A stretch of DNA of 64,000 nt from Saccharopolyspora hirsuta (GTDB lineage Bacteria > Actinomycetota > Actinomycetes > Mycobacteriales > Pseudonocardiaceae): contig NZ_VWPH01000002.1 of NCBI RefSeq assembly GCF_008630535.1, positions 62,001-126,000 of the forward strand, read 5' to 3'. Below, in pieces: positions 56,879 through 64,000 of the stretch; position 1 is the first letter of the stretch, and each line of letters starts with the position of its first letter. Both the position numbers and the translations under genes were made by a program. The notes under the pieces are model-generated. The model saw only the letters and a list, made by a program, of their open reading frames with translations. It made no database searches and was not told the origin of the DNA.

Positions 56879-56920
56879 TGTTCCGAACGGCTTTCCGGAG
56901 GGACCGGAGGGTTCGGAACA
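56879..56920. promoter_or_regulatory. Operator palindrome between XRE sensor and ATPase genes
   Basis: TGTTCCGAAC (56879-56888) and GTTCGGAACA (56911-56920) are perfect 10-bp arms with an inner TCCGG...CCGGA pair. Further TTCGG/CGAAC half-sites lie at about 56784-56810. A binding site for the divergent XRE protein is likely. Confidence 0.6.
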
Positions 56921-56992
56921 GTTCGGCGGACTGGTGGTCCCGGTACCGCATCCGCTTCGCTCGGCACCAGCGCCGAGCGAGCGGAGACCACC

Positions 56993-58927
56993 ATGCAGCA
57001 CGAGGTAGAGCTGGTCGAGGAGTTCCTGGCCCGGCCCGAGGACCACCGGGGCGTGCCGCGGAGCCGGTGGGTGCCCGTGCTGGTCTTCACCGGTCCGCGC
57101 AGCAGCAGCAAGACGCGGCTGCTCGGCGAGCTCGAAGCCGCGCTCGACATCCCGCACGCCCGCCAGGACCTCGAGGTCGCCCCGGAGATGTCCACCTGGC
57201 AGCGGTTGTCCGCGCTGGTCTTCGAACTCAGCCGGGAGCGCGGCCGGTTCGGGCGGCTGGGGTTCCCCCGGTTCATCACCGGGCAGCTCGTGATCGCGCA
57301 GCAGCTCAACCGCCACGACCGCGACCGGGCCCGCGCGCAGGTCGTGCAGGCGCTGGAAGCGCACCGCAACGTCGACCAGCTCCGGTTGACGCTCGGGCAG
57401 ATCCTCGCGGACGTCGCCGCCGCCGGGCTGCTCGGGCCCGTGCCGGTGCCCGGCGCCGTCGGGCAGCTCCTGCCGAACTTCGTGATCAGCGGGCTGACCG
57501 CGTGGCGCTGGGGGCGCCGCGTGGTGCTCGGCACCGGTCAGCACTGGTACGGGCACCAGGACCGGCAGCTCGACCGCGACCCGATCGACGAGCTGGTCGA
57601 CCTCAACCAGATGACGCACCGGCCGAACGACGACCGGGAACGCCTGGACGCCGAGGAGCTGCTGTGGTCGGCGTTCCTCGCCGACCTGCGGGCGGAGTTC
57701 CGCCGCAGCAGGTACGCGGACCGGCGGACGCTCAACTGCGCGGTCCTGCTCGACAACATCGACAGCCCGGCCGGTCGCGGCTTCCTCGACGGGCTGGTCC
57801 GGGCGCGCGACAGCATGCGCGAGGAGGAACCGCTCACCGGCGGCGACCTCGCGGATCCGCTGACGGTGGTGGCGACCAGCCGCAGCAGCACCCAGACCTG
57901 GGCGAACATCCCCTCGCTGCCGACCGCCGAGGACGCGAGCTACGAGGACTACACCCAGTGGCACGGCGGTGTCGGGGTCGAGCGGAACTGGTATCCGGTG
58001 CAGCTGCGCAACTTCACCCGGAACGAGGTGGTGCGGCTGGTGGCCGACGCGGGCATGCGCGATCACCGCGGCATCGCCGCCGCCGTGCACCGGTTCACCG
58101 ACGGCCACCCCGGCTCCACCGACCTGCTGCTCACGGCGTTCGCGGACGCGGAACGACGTCTCGAACTGCACGCCCTGCTGGAATCGACGAGCCCGCCGGA
58201 TCACCGCAGCGTCGAGGACCGGTTGCTGGACCTGTTCCTGGCGAACCTCTCCGCTGCCGCGCGAGCGGACCTGGTGACCTGCGCTGCGGCCCCGGATCTG
58301 GAGCAGGCGCGGCGTCTCGGCGCGGCGAGCGGGCTGCTGGTCGCCACCGCCGAGCGGGACGAGGTCTTCGCGCCGTCGCTGTGGTTCCAGAACGCGCCGG
58401 GCGGACCGGCGGTGCTGCCGCGCGTGCTGCGCCGACTGCTGGTCCGGCAGCTCGCGGGGCGTCCGGCGGAGCACCCGGCGTCCTGGGCGAAGGTGCACGG
58501 GTTCTTCCGCGAGACCGGTGCCGGGGCGAAGGCGCTGCACCACGCGCTGGCGATCGGCGAGGTGGAAGCGGTCACGCGACAGCTGGCCGAGCTGCTCCGC
58601 GGTCCTGAGCTGTCGGTGGCCGATTGGCGCGCTGTGCTGGAAACCACCGTGTCCGCGCCGAACCGGGTCGATCCCGCGATCCCGCCGCTGCGCCACGTCC
58701 AGGAGCTGTCCGCGTGGGCCCGAGGTCTGGACGAGCCGCTGGCCTCGCTCGCCAAGCTCGTGCCCGCCCGCTGGCTGGAGAACGATCCGCTGCTCGAGGA
58801 CGGGCTGCGGCTGCTGAAGCTGACCATCGCCGACGCCTACGACCGCATCGCACCGCATTCCGACGACATGGCGGCGCTGCTGGAGGACGGCCAGAAGTAC
58901 CGCCGCGACGCCGAGCAGATCCGCTGA
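56993..58927 (+). CDS. Large P-loop ATPase of unknown function (STAND-like)
   Basis: The 644-aa soluble protein starts QHEVELVEEFLARPEDHRGV. Its P-loop is FTGPRSSSKTRLLGELEAAL (about residues 33-52), an SSKT variant of GxxxxGKT/S. The Walker B-like strand is TLNCAVLLDNIDSPAGRGFL (about 240) and a sensor-like LTVVATSRSSTQTWANIPSL follows. RNFTRNEVVRLVADAGMRDH and IAAAVHRFTDGHPGSTDLLL match the winged-helix part after AAA/STAND ATPases. The C-terminal third is alpha-helical without recognised repeats. I know no named family. ATG 56993 follows GGAG. It is 22 bp upstream of the anchored binding protein and divergent from the XRE sensor, suggesting one signalling unit. Confidence 0.7.
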   Translation: MQHEVELVEEFLARPEDHRGVPRSRWVPVLVFTGPRSSSKTRLLGELEAALDIPHARQDLEVAPEMSTWQRLSALVFELSRERGRFGRLGFPRFITGQLVIAQQLNRHDRDRARAQVVQALEAHRNVDQLRLTLGQILADVAAAGLLGPVPVPGAVGQLLPNFVISGLTAWRWGRRVVLGTGQHWYGHQDRQLDRDPIDELVDLNQMTHRPNDDRERLDAEELLWSAFLADLRAEFRRSRYADRRTLNCAVLLDNIDSPAGRGFLDGLVRARDSMREEEPLTGGDLADPLTVVATSRSSTQTWANIPSLPTAEDASYEDYTQWHGGVGVERNWYPVQLRNFTRNEVVRLVADAGMRDHRGIAAAVHRFTDGHPGSTDLLLTAFADAERRLELHALLESTSPPDHRSVEDRLLDLFLANLSAAARADLVTCAAAPDLEQARRLGAASGLLVATAERDEVFAPSLWFQNAPGGPAVLPRVLRRLLVRQLAGRPAEHPASWAKVHGFFRETGAGAKALHHALAIGEVEAVTRQLAELLRGPELSVADWRAVLETTVSAPNRVDPAIPPLRHVQELSAWARGLDEPLASLAKLVPARWLENDPLLEDGLRLLKLTIADAYDRIAPHSDDMAALLEDGQKYRRDAEQIR

Positions 58928-58949
58928 CCGAGACCCGAGGAGATGTGTC

Positions 58950-60464
58950 GTGCTCATCCAGCAGAACCCCGCGCCACGACGGCGGAACGGCACCAAGCGG
59001 ATCGCGGCCGGGCTCTCCACCCGCGGGCGGCGCCGACGGCGGATCAAGCTGATCGCCTCGGCGGTGGCCGCGGTGGCCGTGCTCGGCGGGCTGATCTTCC
59101 CGCTGGCGGTCCCGTGCGGCGGGGAGCTGTGGGACGACGGCGGCGAATGCGTCGGCATCAGCGACGGTTCCACCTCCTTCCACCCGGAATTCGACGCCGT
59201 GGCCGCGAAGATCTGGGCGGAGAACCAGCGGGTGGCCGGTCAGCGCGGCATCACCATCGCGGTGCTGGTGCCGATCCCGCTGCCGAGCGAGAGCGGCCAG
59301 CCGCCGAACGGCCTGCTGTCCACCGACCAGATCCGCGCGCTGCTGGAAGGCGCGCACGTCGCCCAGGTCCAGGCGAACCGATACGACCTGAAGGTCCGGT
59401 TGGTGCTGGCGAACGAGGGGAGTCGCGAGCAGGCCTGGCAACCGGTGGTCGGCGAGCTGGAGCGGCTGGTCCGCCACCCGCAGCCGCTGGTCGCGGTGAC
59501 CGGTCTCGGCGTCAGCGTGCAGCAGACCGTCGACGGCGCCCGGGCGCTGGCCGCGGCGGGAATCCCCTCGATCGGCTCGGTGATCACCGCCGACGGCCTG
59601 AACACCACCGGCACCGGCGCGTACGGGCTGGTCCGGGTCAACTCCAGCAACGACGACCAGCTCGCCGCGCTCGCCGAGTTCCTCCCCCGCAACCGGCCGG
59701 ACCTGCGCAAGGCCCTGGTCGTCGCGGACACCAACCCGGCGGACTTCTACACCCGGACGCTCCGCGAGGGGTTCGAGCGGCACTTCGGCGCCTACTGGGA
59801 CGGTCCCCGGCCGTCGTGGATGCCCTACTCCGGCGCCCCGCGGACGCCCGGGATCGTCGCCCAGTTCAACTCCATCGCCGGTCGGCTCTGCGGCGACAAC
59901 CCGCCCGACGTGTTCTTCTACGCGGGTCGCGCCATCCTGCTGCCGGACTTCGTCGCCCAGCTCCGGCAGCGCGGCTGCGTCACCGACCGCCCGGTCACGG
60001 TGGTGACGGCCTCCGACGCCAGCGACCTCCAGGTCGCGCTGGGCGAGCCAGGGCCGAACGACTCCCCGGTCTCGGTGATCTACACCGGGCTGGCCGAGCC
60101 GAAGGCGCTGAAGGACCCGCGCTGGAACCCGACGCTGGACCAGTACCAGCGCTTCGAGGCCGAGTTCCGGAACAACGGGTTCCCCGAGGCGGACCTGCGC
60201 AACGGCTGGGCGATCATGCAGCACGACGCGGTCCTGGCCGCCGCGCAGGCGTCCCGCACCGCGATCGGGCAGGGGCTGCACCTGCCCGCCCCGACCGACG
60301 TCCTGCCGCAGCTGTACCTGATGAACGATCCGGAGCACGTGGTGACCGGCGCGGGCGGCAGCTTCCAGTTCGACCCGGTGACCGGCGACGCGGTGGGGCG
60401 GCGGATCCCGATCCTGGAGCTCACCCCGGCGGGCCAGGTCGACGTCCTCGACGTCGTCGGGTGA
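58950..60464 (+). CDS. Membrane-anchored periplasmic-binding-protein-like receptor
   Basis: The 504-aa protein has a basic cytoplasmic start (PRRRNGTKRIAAGLSTRGRR) and one membrane segment (IKLIASAVAAVAVLGGLIFP, about residues 31-50). The large outside domain has the type 1 periplasmic-binding fold of branched-chain amino-acid receptors: ITIAVLVPIPLPSES; QPLVAVTGLGVSVQQTVDGA; LAAAGIPSIGSVITADGLNT; LRKALVVADTNPADFYTRTL; DNPPDVFFYAGRAILLPDFV. It has no lipobox and no ABC permease nearby, so it is more likely a sensor than a transporter component. GTG 58950 follows GAGGAG. It is probably co-transcribed with the upstream ATPase. The ligand is unknown. Confidence 0.75.
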   Translation: MLIQQNPAPRRRNGTKRIAAGLSTRGRRRRRIKLIASAVAAVAVLGGLIFPLAVPCGGELWDDGGECVGISDGSTSFHPEFDAVAAKIWAENQRVAGQRGITIAVLVPIPLPSESGQPPNGLLSTDQIRALLEGAHVAQVQANRYDLKVRLVLANEGSREQAWQPVVGELERLVRHPQPLVAVTGLGVSVQQTVDGARALAAAGIPSIGSVITADGLNTTGTGAYGLVRVNSSNDDQLAALAEFLPRNRPDLRKALVVADTNPADFYTRTLREGFERHFGAYWDGPRPSWMPYSGAPRTPGIVAQFNSIAGRLCGDNPPDVFFYAGRAILLPDFVAQLRQRGCVTDRPVTVVTASDASDLQVALGEPGPNDSPVSVIYTGLAEPKALKDPRWNPTLDQYQRFEAEFRNNGFPEADLRNGWAIMQHDAVLAAAQASRTAIGQGLHLPAPTDVLPQLYLMNDPEHVVTGAGGSFQFDPVTGDAVGRRIPILELTPAGQVDVLDVVG

Positions 60465-60473
60465 TCCGGGGCG

Positions 60474-61265
60474 TCACCCCGTCGCCGGTGCGAGGGTGTA
60501 CTCCTCCGGGGCGAGTTCGGCGGCGAGCTCGCGGAGCAGGGCGCCGATCTCGGCGAGGCGGTCGGTGGTCATGCGCTCGGCGGGGCCGGTGACGCTGATG
60601 GCGACGTCCTGCGAGGTCGTGGACGTGAGGGCGATGCCGACGCAGGCGATCCCGGCTTCGTTCTCCTGGTTCTCGACCGCCCACCCCCGCCTGCGCGCGG
60701 CGGCCACCGCGTCGCGGAACCGGTCGCCGAGCGCGGGGTGCGCGTGGTCGGGCTCGGCTTCCCTGAGGTAGCTGGTCATGAGCGCGTCGTTCGGGGGAGC
60801 TGCGGCGATGAGCGCGCGGCCGAGCGCCGTGGTCGCGATGTGCGTGCGCCGACCGACGCGGGACCACACGCGGACGGAGCGCTCCGGCTCGATCTTGTCG
60901 AGGTAGACGACGCGGCGGCCGTCGAGCACGCCGAGGTGGACGAGCTCCTCCGTCCGGCGCGACAGTTCGAGCAGCAGCGGCCGGAACAGCAGCGGCAGGT
61001 TGTCGCCCGCACCGAAGGTCCGCACCAGCCGCCGGAGCGCCTCGCCGAGGACGTAGTTGCGGTCGTCGCCGTCGCGCGCCACGTACTCGCGGTGCGCGAG
61101 GCCGCGGAGCAGCCGGTGGACCGACCCCTTGTTGATCCCCGTGCGCGCCGCGATCTCGCCGAGCGCGAGCCCCTCGGGGCCCGCTGCCGCGACCGTCTCG
61201 AGCACGACGAGCGCGCGGTCGAGGCTGGTGACGGGCGGCGTCTCCGGTGTGGCTTCGGTCTCCAT
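60474..61265 (-). CDS. IclR-family transcriptional regulator
   Basis: The 263-aa regulator has the IclR winged helix SLDRALVVLETVAAAGPEGL, ALGEIAARTGINKGSVHRLL and RGLAHREYVARDG. The effector domain carries ELSRRTEELVHLGVLDGRRV, VYLDKIEPERSVRVWSRVGR and RRRGWAVENQENEAGIACVG. ATG 61265 is the start. It is divergent from the uronate/hexonate dehydrogenase operon over 129 bp and probably represses it until a sugar acid binds. It converges with the binding-protein gene nine bases away. Confidence 0.9.
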   Translation of the reverse strand: METEATPETPPVTSLDRALVVLETVAAAGPEGLALGEIAARTGINKGSVHRLLRGLAHREYVARDGDDRNYVLGEALRRLVRTFGAGDNLPLLFRPLLLELSRRTEELVHLGVLDGRRVVYLDKIEPERSVRVWSRVGRRTHIATTALGRALIAAAPPNDALMTSYLREAEPDHAHPALGDRFRDAVAAARRRGWAVENQENEAGIACVGIALTSTTSQDVAISVTGPAERMTTDRLAEIGALLRELAAELAPEEYTLAPATG

Positions 61266-61394
61266 GGCTCCATTCTCGTCCGGGGCGATATTGCGTCGCG
61301 GTCACCGTGAGTTTAGCTTGTGGTCCGAGATGCAAAACGGTCGGTTCGCGATGTGAAACGCTCCGCCCGCGCGTCGTGGAGGGACGAGGACGTC

Positions 61395-62870
61395 ATGACA
61401 CAGCCACTGGGCCGGAAGAGCGTGCCCGCGGGATCGCTCATCGGGGCCTCCGCGCCGGATCGGACGGGAATCGTCCACCTCGGCCTCGGGAACTTCCACC
61501 GCGCGCACGGCGCGGTCTACACCGCGCAGGCGATGGCGGCCGCCGGTGGGGATTGGGGCATCCGCGGTTTCGCGCACTCGTCGGACCGCGTGGTCGCTCC
61601 GATGCGAGCTCAGGACAACGTCTACTCGATCCTCCAGCTCACCGAGCACGGTGCTGAGGCGGGCGTGGTCGACGTCCACCGCAACACCGGCGTGGCCGCC
61701 CAGGACCCCGCCGCCGTGGTGGACGCGATCGCGGACCCGGCGCACCGCATCGTCACGCTCACCGTCTCCGAGGTGGGGTACACGCGCGACCCCGCGACCG
61801 GCAGGCTGGCGCTCGACGCCCCCGACGTCGCCGCGGACCTCGCAGCGGGGGCGACGCCGCGCACCGCGGTGGGCATGATCGCCCGCGGCATCGAGAAGCG
61901 CGCCGCCTCGGGTGAGCCGTTCGCCGTCCTGTCCTGCGACAACCTCCAGTCCTCCGGCGAGGTCACGCGCGCCGTGGTCGAGGAGTTCCTGCAGGCGGCG
62001 GGTGCGAGCGAGGACGTGCTGTCCTTCGTGGACTCCTCGGTCTCGTTCCCGAACGCGATGGTGGACCGCATCGTGCCGAAGACGACCGAGGAGCACTCCC
62101 GCCGCGTCGCGGAGCTGCTCGGCGTCGAGGACCGGTGCCCCGTCCCGGCCGAGGACTTCACCATGTGGGTCCTCGAGGACGACTTCGCGGGCGGGCGTCC
62201 CGCCTGGGACCTGGCGGGCGCGACGTTCTCGGACGAGCTCGCGGCGTACGAGATGGTCAAGCTGCGCCTGCTCAACGGATCGCACTCGCTCATCGCCTAC
62301 CTCGGGATCCTGTCCGGGGCGCCGACGATCGACGCCGCGTGGGGGCAGGACTTCGTGCGCGAGGCGGTCCTGGGCGGGATCGCCGGCGACTACCTGCCGA
62401 CGTTCACCCCGCCCACCGGGTTCGACGTCGACGCGTACGTGTCCGAACTGGACGCGCGGTGGCGCAACCCGCTCATCGGGCACGCGACCACGCAGGTGGG
62501 CACCGACGGGTCCGTCAAGCTCCTCCAGCGCATCCCCGACGCGGCGCTCTTCCACCTCCGGCGCGGCGAAGTGCCGCACCACCTCGCGCTGTGCACCGCC
62601 GCGTGGATCGCGTGCGTCGCCCCGCCCGCAGGGTTCACCCCGGGGCCGCTCGCCGAGCGCGTCGTCGAACCCGCCCGCGACCGGCTAGCCGCCGCCGTGG
62701 ACGGCGCGACGACCGTTCCCGACCACGTGCGCCGGATCATGCACGGCGGTTTCTTCCCGGTCGCCCTCGCCGAGCAGGACGCCTTCACCGCCCGGGTCGC
62801 CGACCTGCTCACCGCCATCGTCCGCGGCGGTGCGCGCGCCGCGGCCGCCGACGTCGCCACTTCCCGCTGA
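61395..62870 (+). CDS. Mannitol dehydrogenase family protein (fructuronate reductase-like)
   Basis: The 491-aa polyol/uronate-specific long-chain dehydrogenase has the NAD loop RTGIVHLGLGNFHRAHGAVY (about residues 24-43) and VLSCDNLQSSGEVTRAVVEE. The catalytic region is YEMVKLRLLNGSHSLIAYLG, with the K-x5-N-x2-H triad at about 295-303. Family members reduce fructuronate or tagaturonate or oxidise mannitol. ATG 61395 follows GGACGAGGACGTC at some distance. Company with an L-idonate-type dehydrogenase and an IclR regulator favours sugar-acid catabolism. Confidence 0.88.
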   Translation: MTQPLGRKSVPAGSLIGASAPDRTGIVHLGLGNFHRAHGAVYTAQAMAAAGGDWGIRGFAHSSDRVVAPMRAQDNVYSILQLTEHGAEAGVVDVHRNTGVAAQDPAAVVDAIADPAHRIVTLTVSEVGYTRDPATGRLALDAPDVAADLAAGATPRTAVGMIARGIEKRAASGEPFAVLSCDNLQSSGEVTRAVVEEFLQAAGASEDVLSFVDSSVSFPNAMVDRIVPKTTEEHSRRVAELLGVEDRCPVPAEDFTMWVLEDDFAGGRPAWDLAGATFSDELAAYEMVKLRLLNGSHSLIAYLGILSGAPTIDAAWGQDFVREAVLGGIAGDYLPTFTPPTGFDVDAYVSELDARWRNPLIGHATTQVGTDGSVKLLQRIPDAALFHLRRGEVPHHLALCTAAWIACVAPPAGFTPGPLAERVVEPARDRLAAAVDGATTVPDHVRRIMHGGFFPVALAEQDAFTARVADLLTAIVRGGARAAAADVATSR

Positions 62871-62893
62871 GCCACCCCTGGAGCTGATCTTCG

Positions 62894-63895
62894 TTGAAAG
62901 GCCTGTTCATCCACGGCGCCCAGGACATGCGCCTCGAGGACGTCACGACCCCCGAACCCGCCGACGGCGAGGTGCTGCTGCGCGTGCGGTACGTCGGCAT
63001 CTGCGGTTCGGACCTGCACTACTACTTCCACGGCAAGAACGGGGAGAACGTCGTTCGCGAGCCCTTCGCCCCCGGCCACGAGCTCTCCGCGACGGTCGAG
63101 GCCGACCCGAGCGGTGAGTGGGCGAAGGGCACGCCGGTGACCGTGCACCCCGCGCGGTACGGCACCCCGGTGGACGGCATCGGGGACCGGCCGCACCTGT
63201 GGCCCGGCGGCGACTACCTCGGCAGCGCCGCGGACTTCCCGCACCGCCAGGGCGCTGCCGCGGAGTACGTGGTGGTCGAGAAGCCCATGCTCCGCGGGCT
63301 GCCGGAAGGCCTGTCGCTGCGGGACGCAGCGCTCGCCGAGCCGCTCGGCGTCGCGCTGCACGCGCTCACGGTCGCCGGTGACCTCGGTGATCGCGCGCTC
63401 GTGCTCGGCGCCGGTCCCGTCGGCCTGCTGATCGTCGCGGCGCTCGCCGCGCGCGGCGTCGAGCACGTGGCCGTCGGGGACATCCAGGAGGCCGCCCTCG
63501 ACCGGGCTCGCGCGCTGGGCGCGCACGAGACGTTCCACATCGGACGCGACGAGGTCCCGACGACCTCCTACCCGGTCGTGTTCGAGTGCTCGGGTGCGCC
63601 CGCGTCGCTGACGCAAGCCGTTGCGTCGGCGTCCCGCGCGGGCGTGGTCGTCCAGGTCGGCATGCTCGCCGACGCCGCGATCGGCGTGAACCTCGCGCCG
63701 CTGGTGTCGAAGGAAGTGCAGCTGCGCGGCACCTTCCGCTTCTCGACGGAGATCGACGAGGCCGTCGACCTGCTCGCGACCAACCCCTCGATCTCCCAGG
63801 TCGTCACGCACGTGTTCCCCGCAGCCGAAGCGGTCGGAGCGTTCGAGACGGCGAAGGACTCCGCTGCCTCCGGCAAGGTCCTCATTGCGTTCTGA
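62894..63895 (+). CDS. L-idonate 5-dehydrogenase-like MDR enzyme
   Basis: The 333-aa enzyme starts at TTG 62894: KGLFIHGAQDMRLEDVTTPE. Catalytic zinc ligands lie in RVRYVGICGSDLHYYFHGKN and PFAPGHELSATVEADPSGEW, and the Rossmann loop is DRALVLGAGPVGLLIVAALA. GDYLGSAADFPHRQGAAAEY is typical of the idonate dehydrogenase branch. The lobe that normally holds four structural-zinc cysteines reads VHPARYGTPVDGIGDRPHLW with none, so only the catalytic zinc is expected. It follows the mannitol/fructuronate-type gene by 23 bp and precedes another gene cut by the window edge. Confidence 0.85.
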   Translation: MKGLFIHGAQDMRLEDVTTPEPADGEVLLRVRYVGICGSDLHYYFHGKNGENVVREPFAPGHELSATVEADPSGEWAKGTPVTVHPARYGTPVDGIGDRPHLWPGGDYLGSAADFPHRQGAAAEYVVVEKPMLRGLPEGLSLRDAALAEPLGVALHALTVAGDLGDRALVLGAGPVGLLIVAALAARGVEHVAVGDIQEAALDRARALGAHETFHIGRDEVPTTSYPVVFECSGAPASLTQAVASASRAGVVVQVGMLADAAIGVNLAPLVSKEVQLRGTFRFSTEIDEAVDLLATNPSISQVVTHVFPAAEAVGAFETAKDSAASGKVLIAF

Positions 63896-63933
63896 TCCCC
63901 CCCACCCCGTCGGCAACCGAAGAAGGTACAACG

Positions 63934-64000
63934 ATGTCCACTTCAGCTCCGCCGCCCGACACGGGCACCGCGAAGGACGGTCAGGTCGAGCGCAGCACCG
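63934..64000 (+). CDS. Start of a further gene of the sugar-acid cluster (partial)
   Basis: ATG 63934 follows GAAGAAGG and opens STSAPPPDTGTAKDGQVERS, a hydrophilic N-terminus cut at the window end. A transporter or another dehydrogenase of the cluster would fit the context, but only about 22 codons are visible, so no family can be assigned. Confidence 0.6.
   Translation, partial: MSTSAPPPDTGTAKDGQVERST

Noticed and set aside
1..64000. Secondary-metabolite cluster, prophage, insertion sequence or CRISPR array
   Set aside because: No PKS/NRPS, phage structural genes, transposase or spaced repeats were found on either strand.

Overview
The window is chromosomal DNA of a very GC-rich actinobacterium. 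Actinobacterial hallmarks include the rpmF-mprA-mprB-pepD(htrA)-moaB2-mscL-5-FTHF cyclo-ligase-galU-glp-rimJ-glpR order known from Mycobacterium, a Zur-type cluster of cysteine-poor ribosomal proteins next to a COG0523 protein, and many GTG/TTG starts. The protein style and the small conserved genes suggest Pseudonocardiaceae, perhaps Saccharopolyspora; that placement is inference. No phage, integrase, transposase or CRISPR array is visible.

Layout. 0-2.2 kb: end of an ArsR-type gene, a PEP mutase/isocitrate lyase family enzyme and an alpha/beta hydrolase. 2.2-14.0 kb: a long leftward catabolic block with NCS1 permease, HyuA-like hydantoinase/oxoprolinase, three DUF917 proteins, a GH1 glycosidase, an MFS carrier, a PucR regulator and a two-domain CMD protein. 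14.2-21.2 kb: an efflux MFS/FMN reductase pair with a divergent TetR gene, a MarR/CMD divergent pair, then GntR with deoC-rbsK. 21.3-23.7 kb: nucleoside hydrolase plus MFS, which with deoC-rbsK form a ribonucleoside salvage set around a shared operator. 23.8-30.8 kb: accessory genes (SRA-HNH type IV restriction enzyme, ogt, AraC/DinB pair, glucose dehydrogenase, SAM methyltransferase) with two gene fragments, ending at tRNA-Arg(CCT). 31-36.7 kb: STAND NTPase, a GT-B-like transferase with an 11-copy 8-bp repeat in its 5' end, a TPR-GGDEF protein and bluB. 36.7-39.7 kb: the zinc-responsive ribosomal protein cluster. 39.8-55.4 kb: the mprAB-htrA stress locus and the glp/glpR block, interrupted by deoR-galT and by a deaminase-toxin/Imm1 island. 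55.4-64 kb: tRNA-Ala, a three-gene sensor/ATPase/binding-protein module, and the start of a hexonate/uronate cluster under an IclR regulator.

The most unusual content is repeat structure. At least four dispersed families occur: (A) a 104-bp sequence at the 5' ends of two unrelated genes; (B) eight intergenic hairpins with outer stem CGTGAG/CTCACG; (C) elements built on paired GCAATTTC-GATT-GAAATTGC palindromes; (D) a nested-palindrome element of about 200 bp, with inverted copies flanking the 2.2-12.4 kb catabolic block and a collapsed copy inside the deaminase toxin gene. In addition a 52-bp terminator is duplicated exactly 1,500 bp apart and brackets the toxin-immunity island.

Regulatory logic visible in sequence: tandem CTCAG boxes 11 bp apart precede both mprA and htrA (likely MprA sites); Zur-like boxes lie between rpmB and the COG0523 gene; large palindromes lie in the divergent promoters of tetR, marR, rbsK/nucleoside hydrolase and the XRE sensor/ATPase pair.
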